A stretch of 64,000 bases of DNA from Sodalis glossinidius str. 'morsitans'. GTDB lineage: Bacteria > Pseudomonadota > Gammaproteobacteria > Enterobacterales > Enterobacteriaceae. Positions 36,178 to 44,304 of the stretch are shown in pieces. Position 1 is the stretch's first letter, and each line of letters starts with the position of its first letter. Location of the stretch: assembly GCF_000010085.1 (NCBI RefSeq), contig NC_007712.1, forward strand, positions 682,001-746,000. Reading direction: 5' to 3'. Under the pieces are notes generated by a model. That model was not told where the DNA came from and did no database searches. It saw nothing but the letters and a program-made list of their open reading frames with translations. The translations under genes were made by a program, and so were the position numbers.

Positions 36178-37110
36178 ATGGTTAAAGTGTATGCGCCGGC
36201 CTCAATCGGCAACGTCAGCGTGGGATTCGACGTGCTGGGCGCGGCGGTGTCGCCTGTGGACGGGACGCTACTGGGGGATTGCGTCAGCGTATCCCGCGCC
36301 GACAGCTTTAGCCTGCAAAGCGCCGGGCGCTTTGTCGACAAACTACCGGCAGAGCCGGAGCAGAATATCGTTTATCAATGCTGGCAGCGTTTTTGCGAGG
36401 CGGTGGGGGAAACGGTGCCGGTCGCCATGCTACTGGAAAAAAATATGCCCATTGGCTCCGGTCTGGGCTCCAGCGCCTGTTCGGTGGTGGTGGCGCTGGT
36501 AGCGATGAATGCCCATTGCGGCCGCCCGCTAAACGATGATCAGATGCTGATGCTGATGGGGGAAATGGAGGGGCGCATTTCCGGCGGGGTGCATTTCGAT
36601 AATGTCGCACCCTGTTTTCTCGGCGGCATGCAGTTGATGCTTGAGGAAAACGGCATCATCAGCCAGACGGTGCCGGGGTTTGACGACTGGCTGTGGGTGA
36701 TGGCCTATCCGGGCATCAAAGTGAGCACCGCCGAGGCGCGGGCGATTCTGCCGGCACAATATCGTCGCCAGGACTGCATCAGCCATGGCCGTTATCTGGC
36801 GTGCTTTGTGCACGCCTGCCATACCCGTCAGCCGGCGCTTGCGGCTAAACTGATGAAAGATGTTATCGCCGAGCCCTATCGCACCCGACTGCTGCCGGGC
36901 TTCGCCGATGCGCGCCAGGCGGTGGGCGATATCGGCGCGCTGGCCTGTGGTATCTCGGGTTCGGGACCAACGCTATTCGCTATCTGCGATCGCCAGGACA
37001 CCGCGTCGCGCGTCGCCGACTGGCTGACGCAGCACTACCTGCAAAACGACGAAGGTTTTGTTCATATTTGCCGCCTGGATACCTCCGGTGCCCGTTTGAT
37101 GATGGATTAA
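36178..37110 (+). CDS. thrB: Homoserine kinase
   Basis: GHMP-family kinase making O-phosphohomoserine. It has 310 residues, the same as E. coli. The start ATG 36178 follows the thrA stop by one base (coupled translation). VKVYAPASIGNVSVGFDVLG is at the N-terminus. The ATP loop is MPIGSGLGSSACS near residue 88, and the C-terminal GHMP motif ACGISGSGPTLFAI is near 260. Intact. Confidence 0.97.
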   Translation: MVKVYAPASIGNVSVGFDVLGAAVSPVDGTLLGDCVSVSRADSFSLQSAGRFVDKLPAEPEQNIVYQCWQRFCEAVGETVPVAMLLEKNMPIGSGLGSSACSVVVALVAMNAHCGRPLNDDQMLMLMGEMEGRISGGVHFDNVAPCFLGGMQLMLEENGIISQTVPGFDDWLWVMAYPGIKVSTAEARAILPAQYRRQDCISHGRYLACFVHACHTRQPALAAKLMKDVIAEPYRTRLLPGFADARQAVGDIGALACGISGSGPTLFAICDRQDTASRVADWLTQHYLQNDEGFVHICRLDTSGARLMMD

Positions 37111-38403
37111 ATGATGAAACTCTACAATATCAAGGAACACAACGAGCAGGTCAGCTTCGCCCAGGCGATCAAGCAGGGCCTCGGCCGTCAGCAGGGGCTG
37201 TTTTTTCCCATGGCGCTGCCCGAATTCGCCCTGACCGAGATAGACGAGTTGCTGGAAATGGATTTCGTCGCACGCAGCGCGCGCATCCTGTCGGCCTATA
37301 TCGGTGATGAGCTGCCGCCGGAGCGCGTTCTGGCGCGGGTGGCGGCGGCGTTTGAGTTCCCGGCGCCGGTGGTACCGGTCTCCAAGGATATCGCCGCGCT
37401 GGAGCTGTTTCATGGCCCGACCCTGGCATTCAAGGATTTTGGCGGCCGTTTTATGGCGCAGATGCTCACCGAGGTTGGCAAAGGGCAGCAGGTCACCATC
37501 CTGACCGCGACCTCCGGTGATACCGGCGCTGCGGTGGTGCATGCGTTTTACGGCCTGGAGAATGTGCGGGTCGTGATCCTTTACCCCGAGGGCAAAATCA
37601 GTCCGCTGCAGGAAAAACTCTTTTGTACGCTGGGCGGCAATATTCACACTGTGGCGGTCGAGGGCGATTTCGACGCCTGCCAGGCGCTGGTGAAACAGGC
37701 GTTCGATGATGAAGAATTGAAACAGACGCTAGGGCTGAACTCCGCCAACTCTATCAATATCAGTCGTCTGCTGGCGCAGATTTGCTATTACTTTGAAGCG
37801 GTGGCGCAACTGCCGCAGAAAGCGCGTAATCAACTGGTGGTGTCGGTACCGAGCGGCAACTTCGGCGATCTCACCGCCGGTCTGCTGGCCAAAACCCTGG
37901 GGCTGCCGGTGAAGCGTTTTATCGCCGCCACCAACGCCAACGATACCGTACCGCGGTTTTTACGCGACGGTAAATGGCTGCCTAATCCGACCGTGGCCAC
38001 GCTGTCAAACGCGATGGACGTCAGCCAGCCCAATAATTGGCCGCGGGTGAAAGAATTGTTCCGGCGCAAAAACTGGCAACTGACCACGCTCGATTACGGC
38101 TGCGTCGACGATAACACCACCGCCGAGACGATGCGCGAGCTGGCGGGATTGGGCTATATTTCCGAGCCGCATGCCGCCATCGCCTACCGCCTGTTGCGCG
38201 ACAGTTTACAGCCTGGGGAGTACGGATTATTCCTCGGCACCGCCCATCCGGCCAAGTTCAAGGAATCGGTGGACACGATCCTCGGCCAAAGTCTGCCGTT
38301 GCCGCCAGCGCTGGCGGTGCGCGCGACGTTGCCGTTGTTGTCGGAGCGCATGCCGGCGTCTTTCAGCGCCCTGCGCACGCTGATGTTGGGGCTGGCGCCC
38401 TAA
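37111..38403 (+). CDS. threonine synthase thrC: Threonine synthase
   Basis: PLP enzyme converting O-phosphohomoserine to threonine. It has 430 residues from the ATG at 37111, directly adjoining the thrB stop, or 429 from a second ATG at 37114, which fits the E. coli start (MKLYNI) better. PLP Lys lies in HGPTLAFKDFGGRFMAQ, the phosphate site in ILTATSGDTGAAV, and VSVPSGNFGDLTAG follows. The C-terminus is GLFLGTAHPAKFKESVDTI and beyond. Intact; last gene of the operon. Confidence 0.97.
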   Translation: MMKLYNIKEHNEQVSFAQAIKQGLGRQQGLFFPMALPEFALTEIDELLEMDFVARSARILSAYIGDELPPERVLARVAAAFEFPAPVVPVSKDIAALELFHGPTLAFKDFGGRFMAQMLTEVGKGQQVTILTATSGDTGAAVVHAFYGLENVRVVILYPEGKISPLQEKLFCTLGGNIHTVAVEGDFDACQALVKQAFDDEELKQTLGLNSANSINISRLLAQICYYFEAVAQLPQKARNQLVVSVPSGNFGDLTAGLLAKTLGLPVKRFIAATNANDTVPRFLRDGKWLPNPTVATLSNAMDVSQPNNWPRVKELFRRKNWQLTTLDYGCVDDNTTAETMRELAGLGYISEPHAAIAYRLLRDSLQPGEYGLFLGTAHPAKFKESVDTILGQSLPLPPALAVRATLPLLSERMPASFSALRTLMLGLAP

Positions 38404-38686
38404 TGGCCCGTCGTCGCCGCGGGCGTTATGTTCGCGCTGCGCCGTCGCTCTCGTCGAAGCGTTCGCCGGAGTCCTTAAGCGCCCGGCGCCCGCTCACTGG
38501 TGGGGCTGGCGTCCTAGCGACATGTCGCCACGGGTTTCATCTGCACGCGGCGCAGTCGCTTTGGTCGGTGCATCCGCTGGCGCCAGGCTGCGTCCCTGGC
38601 CGGCGGATGGCATGTCGGCTGACGCTAGTGTCGGTCAGCGTCGCGGCCGCGCATGAGCGCGCCACCGGCGGTCTTTGGCTGCGGCG
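38404..38686. other. GC-rich intergenic region after thrC
   Basis: About 280 bases without a gene between the convergent thrC and yaaA. No clear terminator with a T run. In E. coli yaaX lies here; I see no trace of it. Confidence 0.45.
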
Positions 38687-39466
38687 TTAACCGTCCTGCT
38701 GCAGTCGTTTGAATACCCATTCATTGTCGCTGGAGGCCGCGGCGTCGAATCGATAACCGCCCGCATCAAAGGCCTTCAGCTGCTCTGGCTGTGTCAACGC
38801 TTCGGTGATGATGCAGCGGCTCATCATGCCGCGGGCTTTTTTGGCGTTAAAACTGATCACCTTGTACTGGCCGTTTTTTTCATCCAGAAACACTGGTTTG
38901 ATGACCCGCCCGTTAATCCGCGCCGGCTGCACCGCGCGGAAATACTCGTCCGAAGCCAGATTAATCACTAAGGTATCGCCCTGTTCCGCCAGCGCCTGGT
39001 TGAGTTTGTCGGTGAGCATAGTGCCCCAATAGTGATACAAAGAGGCCCCGGCCGGATTAGCCAGGCGGATCCCCATCTCCAGCCTGTAAGGCTGCATCAG
39101 ATCCAGCGGACGCAGTACGCCGTATAGCCCAGACAACATCCGCAGGTGACGTTGGGCAAAATCGAATTGCGCTTCGCTGAAGGTCTCCGCCGCCAGCCCG
39201 GTATAAACATCCCCCTTGAAGGCTAATATCGCCTGTCGCGCATTGTCGGGAGTGAACGGCGTCTGCCAGGCCTGAAAGCGCGCGGCGTTCAGATCAGCCA
39301 ATTTATCGCTAATCCCCATCAGGGTGCTGATACGCGCCGGCGTCAGCTTCCGGCACAGATCGATAAGCGCCGCCGACTGAGGCAGTAATTCGGGCTGCGT
39401 GTAGCGCCGGGTTGCCAGAGGACTCTGAAAATCCAGCGTTTTCGCCGGAGAAATAACAATCAGCAT
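38687..39466 (-). CDS. yaaA: Peroxide stress protein YaaA
   Basis: In E. coli YaaA lowers intracellular free iron under hydrogen peroxide stress and is OxyR controlled. It has 259 residues (E. coli 258). The start is at 39466 (LIVISPAKTLDFQSPLATRR). Conserved segments are FKGDVYTGLAAETFSEAQFD, HLRMLSGLYGVLRPLDLMQP, YRLEMGIRLANP and VISFNAKKARGMMSRCII. Intact. Same orientation as, and 56 bases after, the AGCS symporter gene. Confidence 0.95.
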   Translation of the reverse strand: MLIVISPAKTLDFQSPLATRRYTQPELLPQSAALIDLCRKLTPARISTLMGISDKLADLNAARFQAWQTPFTPDNARQAILAFKGDVYTGLAAETFSEAQFDFAQRHLRMLSGLYGVLRPLDLMQPYRLEMGIRLANPAGASLYHYWGTMLTDKLNQALAEQGDTLVINLASDEYFRAVQPARINGRVIKPVFLDEKNGQYKVISFNAKKARGMMSRCIITEALTQPEQLKAFDAGGYRFDAAASSDNEWVFKRLQQDG

Positions 39467-39522
39467 TGCAAATTCCTGTTGTCGCGAAAAAAGACGGGCG
39501 CCGGTTATGTCGCGGCGGCGCG

Positions 39523-41001
39523 TTAACGGTCAAGGGGTTTGGGCGCTGCCGTGCTGCTGCTTTCCTGGTGTGACGCGGTCGGCCGTCCCCACAGATCCGG
39601 CGCCAACTGCGGTGCGATAGCCGGGAAGTTTACCGCATAAAATGTCGGTAGTTTCCCGATGGCGCGCTGGCTATTGTAATCATTGGCCAGCATCAACACG
39701 ACCGGCGACAGCAATAAAAGGGCGATCAAGTTGGTTATCGTCATCAGGCCCATCGCCAGGTCCGCCAGTCTCCAGACCACCGAGACTTCCGCTACGCAGC
39801 CAAACAGTATCATGGTCAGCGTCAGCAGACGCAGCAGCCATTTCAGCTTCATTGGCTGCAGCACGAAAAAACGCAGGCTGCTTTCCGCATAGGCGTAATT
39901 GCCAATGATGGCGGCGAAGGAGAACACAAACACCAACGCCATGAGTAGCGGCATGCTCCAGTGACCGGTCACCGTGGCCAGCGCTTGATTAATCAGCGCG
40001 ATGCCGTGGAGATCGGCATGAGCATGCTCCAGCGTGCCGGAGGTGAGGATGATTGCGGCCGTGGCGCTGCAGATAACCAGGGTATCGATGAACACCGCCA
40101 ACATCTGAATATAGCCTTGCGAGGCAGGGTGCGGCGGCCAGGGCGCGGCGGCGGCGGCGATATTCGGCGCCGAGCCAGTGCCCGCCTCGTTTGAGAACAA
40201 ACCGCGCTGTACCCCTTGGAAAATCGCCTGCGCCAGGCCATAGCCGACCAGCCCCGAGGCGGCTTCCGGCAGGCCAAAGGCGCTGTTGAACACCAGGGCG
40301 GCGACCGTCGCGAGCTGGCGCCAGTGATGCACGACCACCCAACCTGCCAGTAGTAAGTATATAATACCTATTATAGGCACCAGCCATTGGGTCAGGCGGG
40401 CGATGGCGCGAAGACCGCCGAAAATGGCCGCGGCACTCAGGATAAGCAGAGCCAGGGTTATCGGCCAGCGGCCCATGCCGGACAGCTGCTGCGCGGACAG
40501 CGTAATCGCGTTGGCCTGAACGGCGCTGAAAAAACCGCCATAGCCCGCCAACAGAAAGAGGGTGAATAACGTGCCCATCCAGCGCAAACCGAGTCCGTTG
40601 GCCATATACCAAGCCGGCCCGCCGCAGGCGTTGCCGCGGTCATCACGTATTTTGTACAGCTGCGCCAGGGTGCTTTCCGCAAAGGCGGTCGCCATGCCAA
40701 TCAACGCCGCCAGCCACATCCAGAAAATGGCGCCCGGTCCGCCCAGGATCAGCGCGATGGCGACGCCCATCAGGTTACCGCAGCCGATACGGGCGGCAAG
40801 GGAGGTGCATAAGGCCTGAAACGGTGAAATACCGCCGCCGCCGCGCGTCCCTGAGTCTTTGAGAATCGTGAAGGTATGGCAGAAATGGCGTATCTGGATA
40901 AAGCCGGTGCGTAGCGTAAACCAGATGCTGGTTCCCAACAGCAGATAAATTAAGAGTGAATCCCGTAACAGGTTATTGATAAAATTCAATAGCTCAGCCA
41001 T
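39523..41001 (-). CDS. yaaJ: Sodium:alanine/glycine symporter family protein (AGCS), YaaJ-like
   Basis: Predicted inner-membrane Na+-coupled small amino acid symporter. It has 492 residues (E. coli YaaJ 476), starting at ATG 41001 (AELLNFINNLLRDSLLIY) after AGGAGAAAAGG-like sequence. About ten hydrophobic segments are visible. Conserved: TLRTGFIQIRHF, GGISPFQALCTSLAARIGCGN, PGAIFWMWLAALIGMATAFA, GPAWYMANGLGLRWMG, RGLFSNEAGTGSAPNIAAAA, and IGNYAYAESSLRF. In the usual G-(S/T)-G-N motif the second position is Cys here. The frame is otherwise intact; the exact substrate is unproven. Confidence 0.9.
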   Translation of the reverse strand: MAELLNFINNLLRDSLLIYLLLGTSIWFTLRTGFIQIRHFCHTFTILKDSGTRGGGGISPFQALCTSLAARIGCGNLMGVAIALILGGPGAIFWMWLAALIGMATAFAESTLAQLYKIRDDRGNACGGPAWYMANGLGLRWMGTLFTLFLLAGYGGFFSAVQANAITLSAQQLSGMGRWPITLALLILSAAAIFGGLRAIARLTQWLVPIIGIIYLLLAGWVVVHHWRQLATVAALVFNSAFGLPEAASGLVGYGLAQAIFQGVQRGLFSNEAGTGSAPNIAAAAAPWPPHPASQGYIQMLAVFIDTLVICSATAAIILTSGTLEHAHADLHGIALINQALATVTGHWSMPLLMALVFVFSFAAIIGNYAYAESSLRFFVLQPMKLKWLLRLLTLTMILFGCVAEVSVVWRLADLAMGLMTITNLIALLLLSPVVLMLANDYNSQRAIGKLPTFYAVNFPAIAPQLAPDLWGRPTASHQESSSTAAPKPLDR

Positions 41002-41203
41002 CGTTCCTTTTCTCCTGCTCCAGCATCCTGGCTGGGTGTTGTAGGGCCCAGCGCCCATTTTACCTATTTTACGAATGATTTCATCGATAGGTGCGACAGG
41101 TAAAAGTCCGCGTCCGGCCGATTTCCGCCGCTGCAGCCCGTGCTATCATTTCGGCGCTGTATGTCCGATTCCTCAGAGCACGCGACAACATGAGAATATG
41201 ATT

Positions 41204-42163
41204 ATGACAGACAAACTCAGTTCCCTGCGTAAAATGACCACCGTCGTGGCCGATACCAGCGATATTACCGCCATCAAGCGCTACCAGCCCCAGGACGCGA
41301 CCACGAATCCGTCGCTGATTCTCAACGCCGCCCAAATCCCGGAATATCGTGGCTATATCGACGACGCTATTGCCTGGGCGCGCGGACAGAGTAACGATCG
41401 GACGGCACAGGTGACCTACGCCGCCGACAGGCTGGCGGTCAATATCGGCATGGAAATTCTGAAACTGGTGCCCGGCCGTGTTTCGACCGAAGTGGACGCC
41501 CGCCTTTCTTACGATACCTAGGCCAGCGTTGCCAAGGCCAAGAGTCTTGTCAAACTCTACAACGTCGCCGGTATTGGCAGCGAACGTATTTTGATCAAGC
41601 TGCCCTCTACCTGGCAGGGTATCCGTGCCGCCGAACAGCTGGAAAAAGCAGGGATCAATTGTAATCTGACGCTGCTGTTTTCTTTTGCCCAGGGACCAGG
41701 CGCGAGCATGCGCCGAGGCGGGCGTGTATCTGATTTCTCCCTTCGTCGGGCGTATTCTCGACTGGCATAAGGCCAACGGCGAACGCCAGACTTTTGCCCG
41801 GAGGAGGATCCCGGCGTGGTATCGGTTACCGCCATCTATCGCTATTATAAAGAGCATGGGTATGACACCGTCGTTATGGGCGCAAGCTTTCGCAACAGCG
41901 GCGAAATTATGGCGTTGGCCGGCTGCGACCGGCTCACTATCGCGCCGGCGTTGCTAAAAGAGCTGGAGGAAAGTGAGGGAGAGCTTGAGCGTAAACTTTC
42001 CTATACAGGGCCGGTGAAGGCGCGGCCGGAGACGTTAACCGAAGCGGCCTTTCTCTGGCAGCATCATCAGGATCCCATGGCGGTGAATAAACTGGCGCAG
42101 GGTATCCGTAATTTCGCCGTTGACCAGGAAAAACTGGAGAAAATGCTGGGCGAACTGCTGTAA
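41204..42163 (+). pseudogene. talB: talB pseudogene (transaldolase B)
   Basis: Transaldolase of the non-oxidative pentose phosphate pathway (317 residues in E. coli). From ATG 41204 TDKLSSLRKMTTVVADTSD and QDATTNPSLILNAAQ are kept. A TAG at 41519-41521 replaces Glu in SYDTEAS. The catalytic Lys region survives (ERILIKLPSTWQG). A frameshift near 41690 breaks FSFAQ-ARACAEAG, and another near 41805 breaks the EDPGVVSV segment. The end (VVMGASFRNSGEIMALAGCD, AVDQEKLEKMLGELL-like) is readable to 42163. Three lesions. Confidence 0.94.
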
Positions 42164-42208
42164 CGCAGACCGCCGGCTGTTCCGTCGGCGGAGCGAAAGA
42201 AAACGTTT

Positions 42209-42231
42209 ACGGCCCGGTGGGGCCGTTTTTT
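42209..42231 (+). terminator. Rho-independent terminator after talB
   Basis: ACGGCCC-ggtg-GGGCCGT, a perfect 7-bp stem, is followed by TTTTTA. It lies 46 bases after the talB stop and before mog, and survives although talB is dead. Confidence 0.88.
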
Positions 42232-42273
42232 ATGGCGCCGGCGCCCGCGATCGTGGTTAAGGAGAACATTTTT

Positions 42274-42840
42274 ATGCAAACTTGTCGCATCGGGCTGGTA
42301 TCCATTTCAGACCGCGCCGCCCGCGGTGTCTATGTCGATCAGGGGGTGCCGGCGCTCGAAGCGTGGCTAAACCGCGCCCTTATTAGCCCGTTCAGCCTTG
42401 AGACCCGGCTGGTGCCGGACGAGCAACCTCTGAACGCTGCGCGAATTGGTGGATGAGAGCGGTTGCCATCTGGTCCTGACCACCGGCGACACCGGGCCAG
42501 CGCGGCGCGATGCCACGCTGGCGGTGGCCGATCGCGAAATGCCGGGGTTTGGCGAGCAAATGCGGCAAATCAGTCTGCACGTTGTTCCTACAGCTATTCT
42601 ATCGCGTCAGACCGCCGTTATCCGTAAACAGTCCCTGATCCTTAATTTGCCGGGCCAGCCAAAATCGATCCAGGAGACGCTGGAAGGGTAAAAAATACGT
42701 ACGGCGATGTTGAGGTTCAGGGCATTTTCGCCAGCGTGCCCTATTGTATCCAACTGCTAGATGGCCCTTATTTGGAAACCGAGCCTTCGGTGGTTGTGGC
42801 GTTTCGACCGAAAAGCGCGCGCAGGGCAGTGGACGAGTGA
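42274..42840 (+). pseudogene. mog: mog pseudogene (molybdopterin adenylyltransferase)
   Basis: Mog adenylates molybdopterin before molybdenum insertion (195 residues in E. coli). From ATG 42274, after AAGGAG, CRIGLVSISDRAARGVYVDQ is normal. The frame breaks near 42435 (PDEQ...LRELVDES), four codons are missing inside the active site (GPARRDATLAVADRE lacks VTPD), and a one-base loss puts TAA at 42689-42691 after LEG. The end NTYGDVEVQGIFASVPYC and VVAFRPKSARRAVDE is intact in another frame. Three lesions. Confidence 0.93.
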
Positions 42841-42973
42841 GCGCCGCGGCGATAATGGGCACCTTGCGCCGCGTTCATGATTTAATGCCTGAACGGTAGA
42901 CATTTTTACCGAGCCAGTAAGTGTAAGTTTACAAGGCGTGATATATTGTTGCCATTTCTCTTGTCAAGCGCAG

Positions 42974-44055
42974 ATGATTATGCAGGACGAACGTCACCGC
43001 CGGTTGAACCGGCAGGATTATAAGACGCTTACGCTGTCGGCACTGGGTAGGGCGTTGGAGTTTTACGACTTTATTATCTTTGTGTTTTTCGCCGGGGTGA
43101 TGGGGCAGCTGTTTTTCCCTGCTGACATGCCGGAGGGCTGCGCCAGATGCAAACCTTCGGTATTTTTGCCGCAGGCTATCTGGCGCGGCCGCTGGGGGGA
43201 TCGTAATGGCGCACTTCGGCGATAGGGTGGGGCGCAAGAAAATGTTTACCCTGTCTATCCTGTTGATGGCGCTACCGACGCTGCTGATTGGTCTGTTGCC
43301 GACCTATGCCGCGCTGGGTATCGCGGCGCCTGGGTCTTTGTCGCCGAACACGTACCCGCCCGGCGCATTCCTTTCTTCATCGGCGGGATTTTTGGCCTGT
43401 TTGCCATGTATTTACGCCGCTGGCTGCGCGAAACGCCCATCTTTATCGAACTGCAGGCGCGCAAAGCGCTGGCTCGCGAGCTGCCGCTCAAATCCGTGGT
43501 CGTCAATCACAAGAAAGCGGTAGCGGTATCGATGCTGCTTACCTGGCTGCTTTCCGCCGGCATCGTGGTGGTTATCCTGATGGCGCCGCTGTGGCTGTAA
43601 CAACAGCGGGGCGTCAGTGCCACCATGGCTCTGCAGGTCAATTGCGTGGCGATAGACAGGTTCGGGGCGCGAAAAACCTTTGTCGCCAGCTGCGCCCTAT
43701 TGGCCGTCGGCAGTTGGATCTTTTACCACGGCGACGTCACCCATCCGGCGCAACTGTTCCTGACCTAAGGTCAGCCGGTTTCTTCGTCGGCATCATAGGC
43801 GGGGTGCCTTTTATCATGGTCCACGCGTTTCCGGCGCCGGTGCGGTTCAGCGGTATTTCCTTTTCCTACAATATTTCCTACGCCCTTTTCGGCGGGCTAA
43901 CGCCCATGGTGGTGACCTTGTTGATGAAAGTGACGCCAATGGCGCCGTCCTGGTACGTGCTTGCGCTGATGGGTGTAGCGCTGGGATATTTGCGCTGCCG
44001 CACACCGATCGGGCTAAAGCGGTCTTGTAACACCTTCTTTGGCAGGCGCGCCTGA
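42974..44055 (+). pseudogene. MFS transporter pseudogene (metabolite:H+ symporter type)
   Basis: Remnant of a 12-helix major facilitator of the metabolite:proton symporter subfamily; the substrate cannot be told. Start near 42974 (DERHRRLNRQDYKTLTLSAL, then FYDFIIFVFFAGVMGQLFF). Frames break at about 43130 and 43195. The signature AHFGDRVGRKKMFTLS follows. A large deletion joins YAALGIAAP to GAWVFVAEHVPARRIPFF. In-frame TAA codons stand at 43598-43600 and near 43767. The last helices (GFFVGIIGGVPFIMVHAF, GGLTPMVVTLLMK) are readable. Many lesions. Confidence 0.9.
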
Positions 44056-44153
44056 CCTTAATAATTAAATGCATTAGCTAATGCGCTGTGCGTTCAGAAG
44101 CGAAACGCCCGTCGTAATAGGGTGCCGGCGCCGTTTTTTTTTTGCTATTACCC

Positions 44154-44181
44154 CTTGATGCAGGGCAGCATGACCCCATCT
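44154..44181 (+). promoter_or_regulatory. Heat-shock (sigma-32) promoter P1 of dnaKJ
   Basis: CTTGATG at 44154-44160 and CCCCATCT at 44174-44181, 13 bases apart. This matches the sigma-32 consensus and the E. coli dnaK P1 layout. Confidence 0.85.
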
Positions 44182-44230
44182 TATTTGCATCCAACGTTGT
44201 TAAACCTGGGAAATTATCGGGCGGCGAAAA

Positions 44231-44258
44231 CTTGAAAAGGTAATTTTCGGCCGCATAT
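44231..44258 (+). promoter_or_regulatory. Second probable sigma-32 promoter of dnaKJ
   Basis: CTTGAAA at 44231-44237, an exact -35 match, and CCGCATAT at 44251-44258, 13 bases apart. It lies 47 bases before the dnaK ATG. The -10 differs from consensus CCCCATNT at one base. Confidence 0.75.
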
Positions 44259-44304
44259 CAGGTTTACGACCACAACGAAATTGAACTTTAGTGGAGATGT
44301 TTAG

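Noticed and set aside
42209..42231. Hairpin before mog considered as a molybdenum-cofactor riboswitch
   Set aside because: It is a simple 7-bp stem with a T run, without the multi-stem Moco riboswitch layout. It is the talB terminator.
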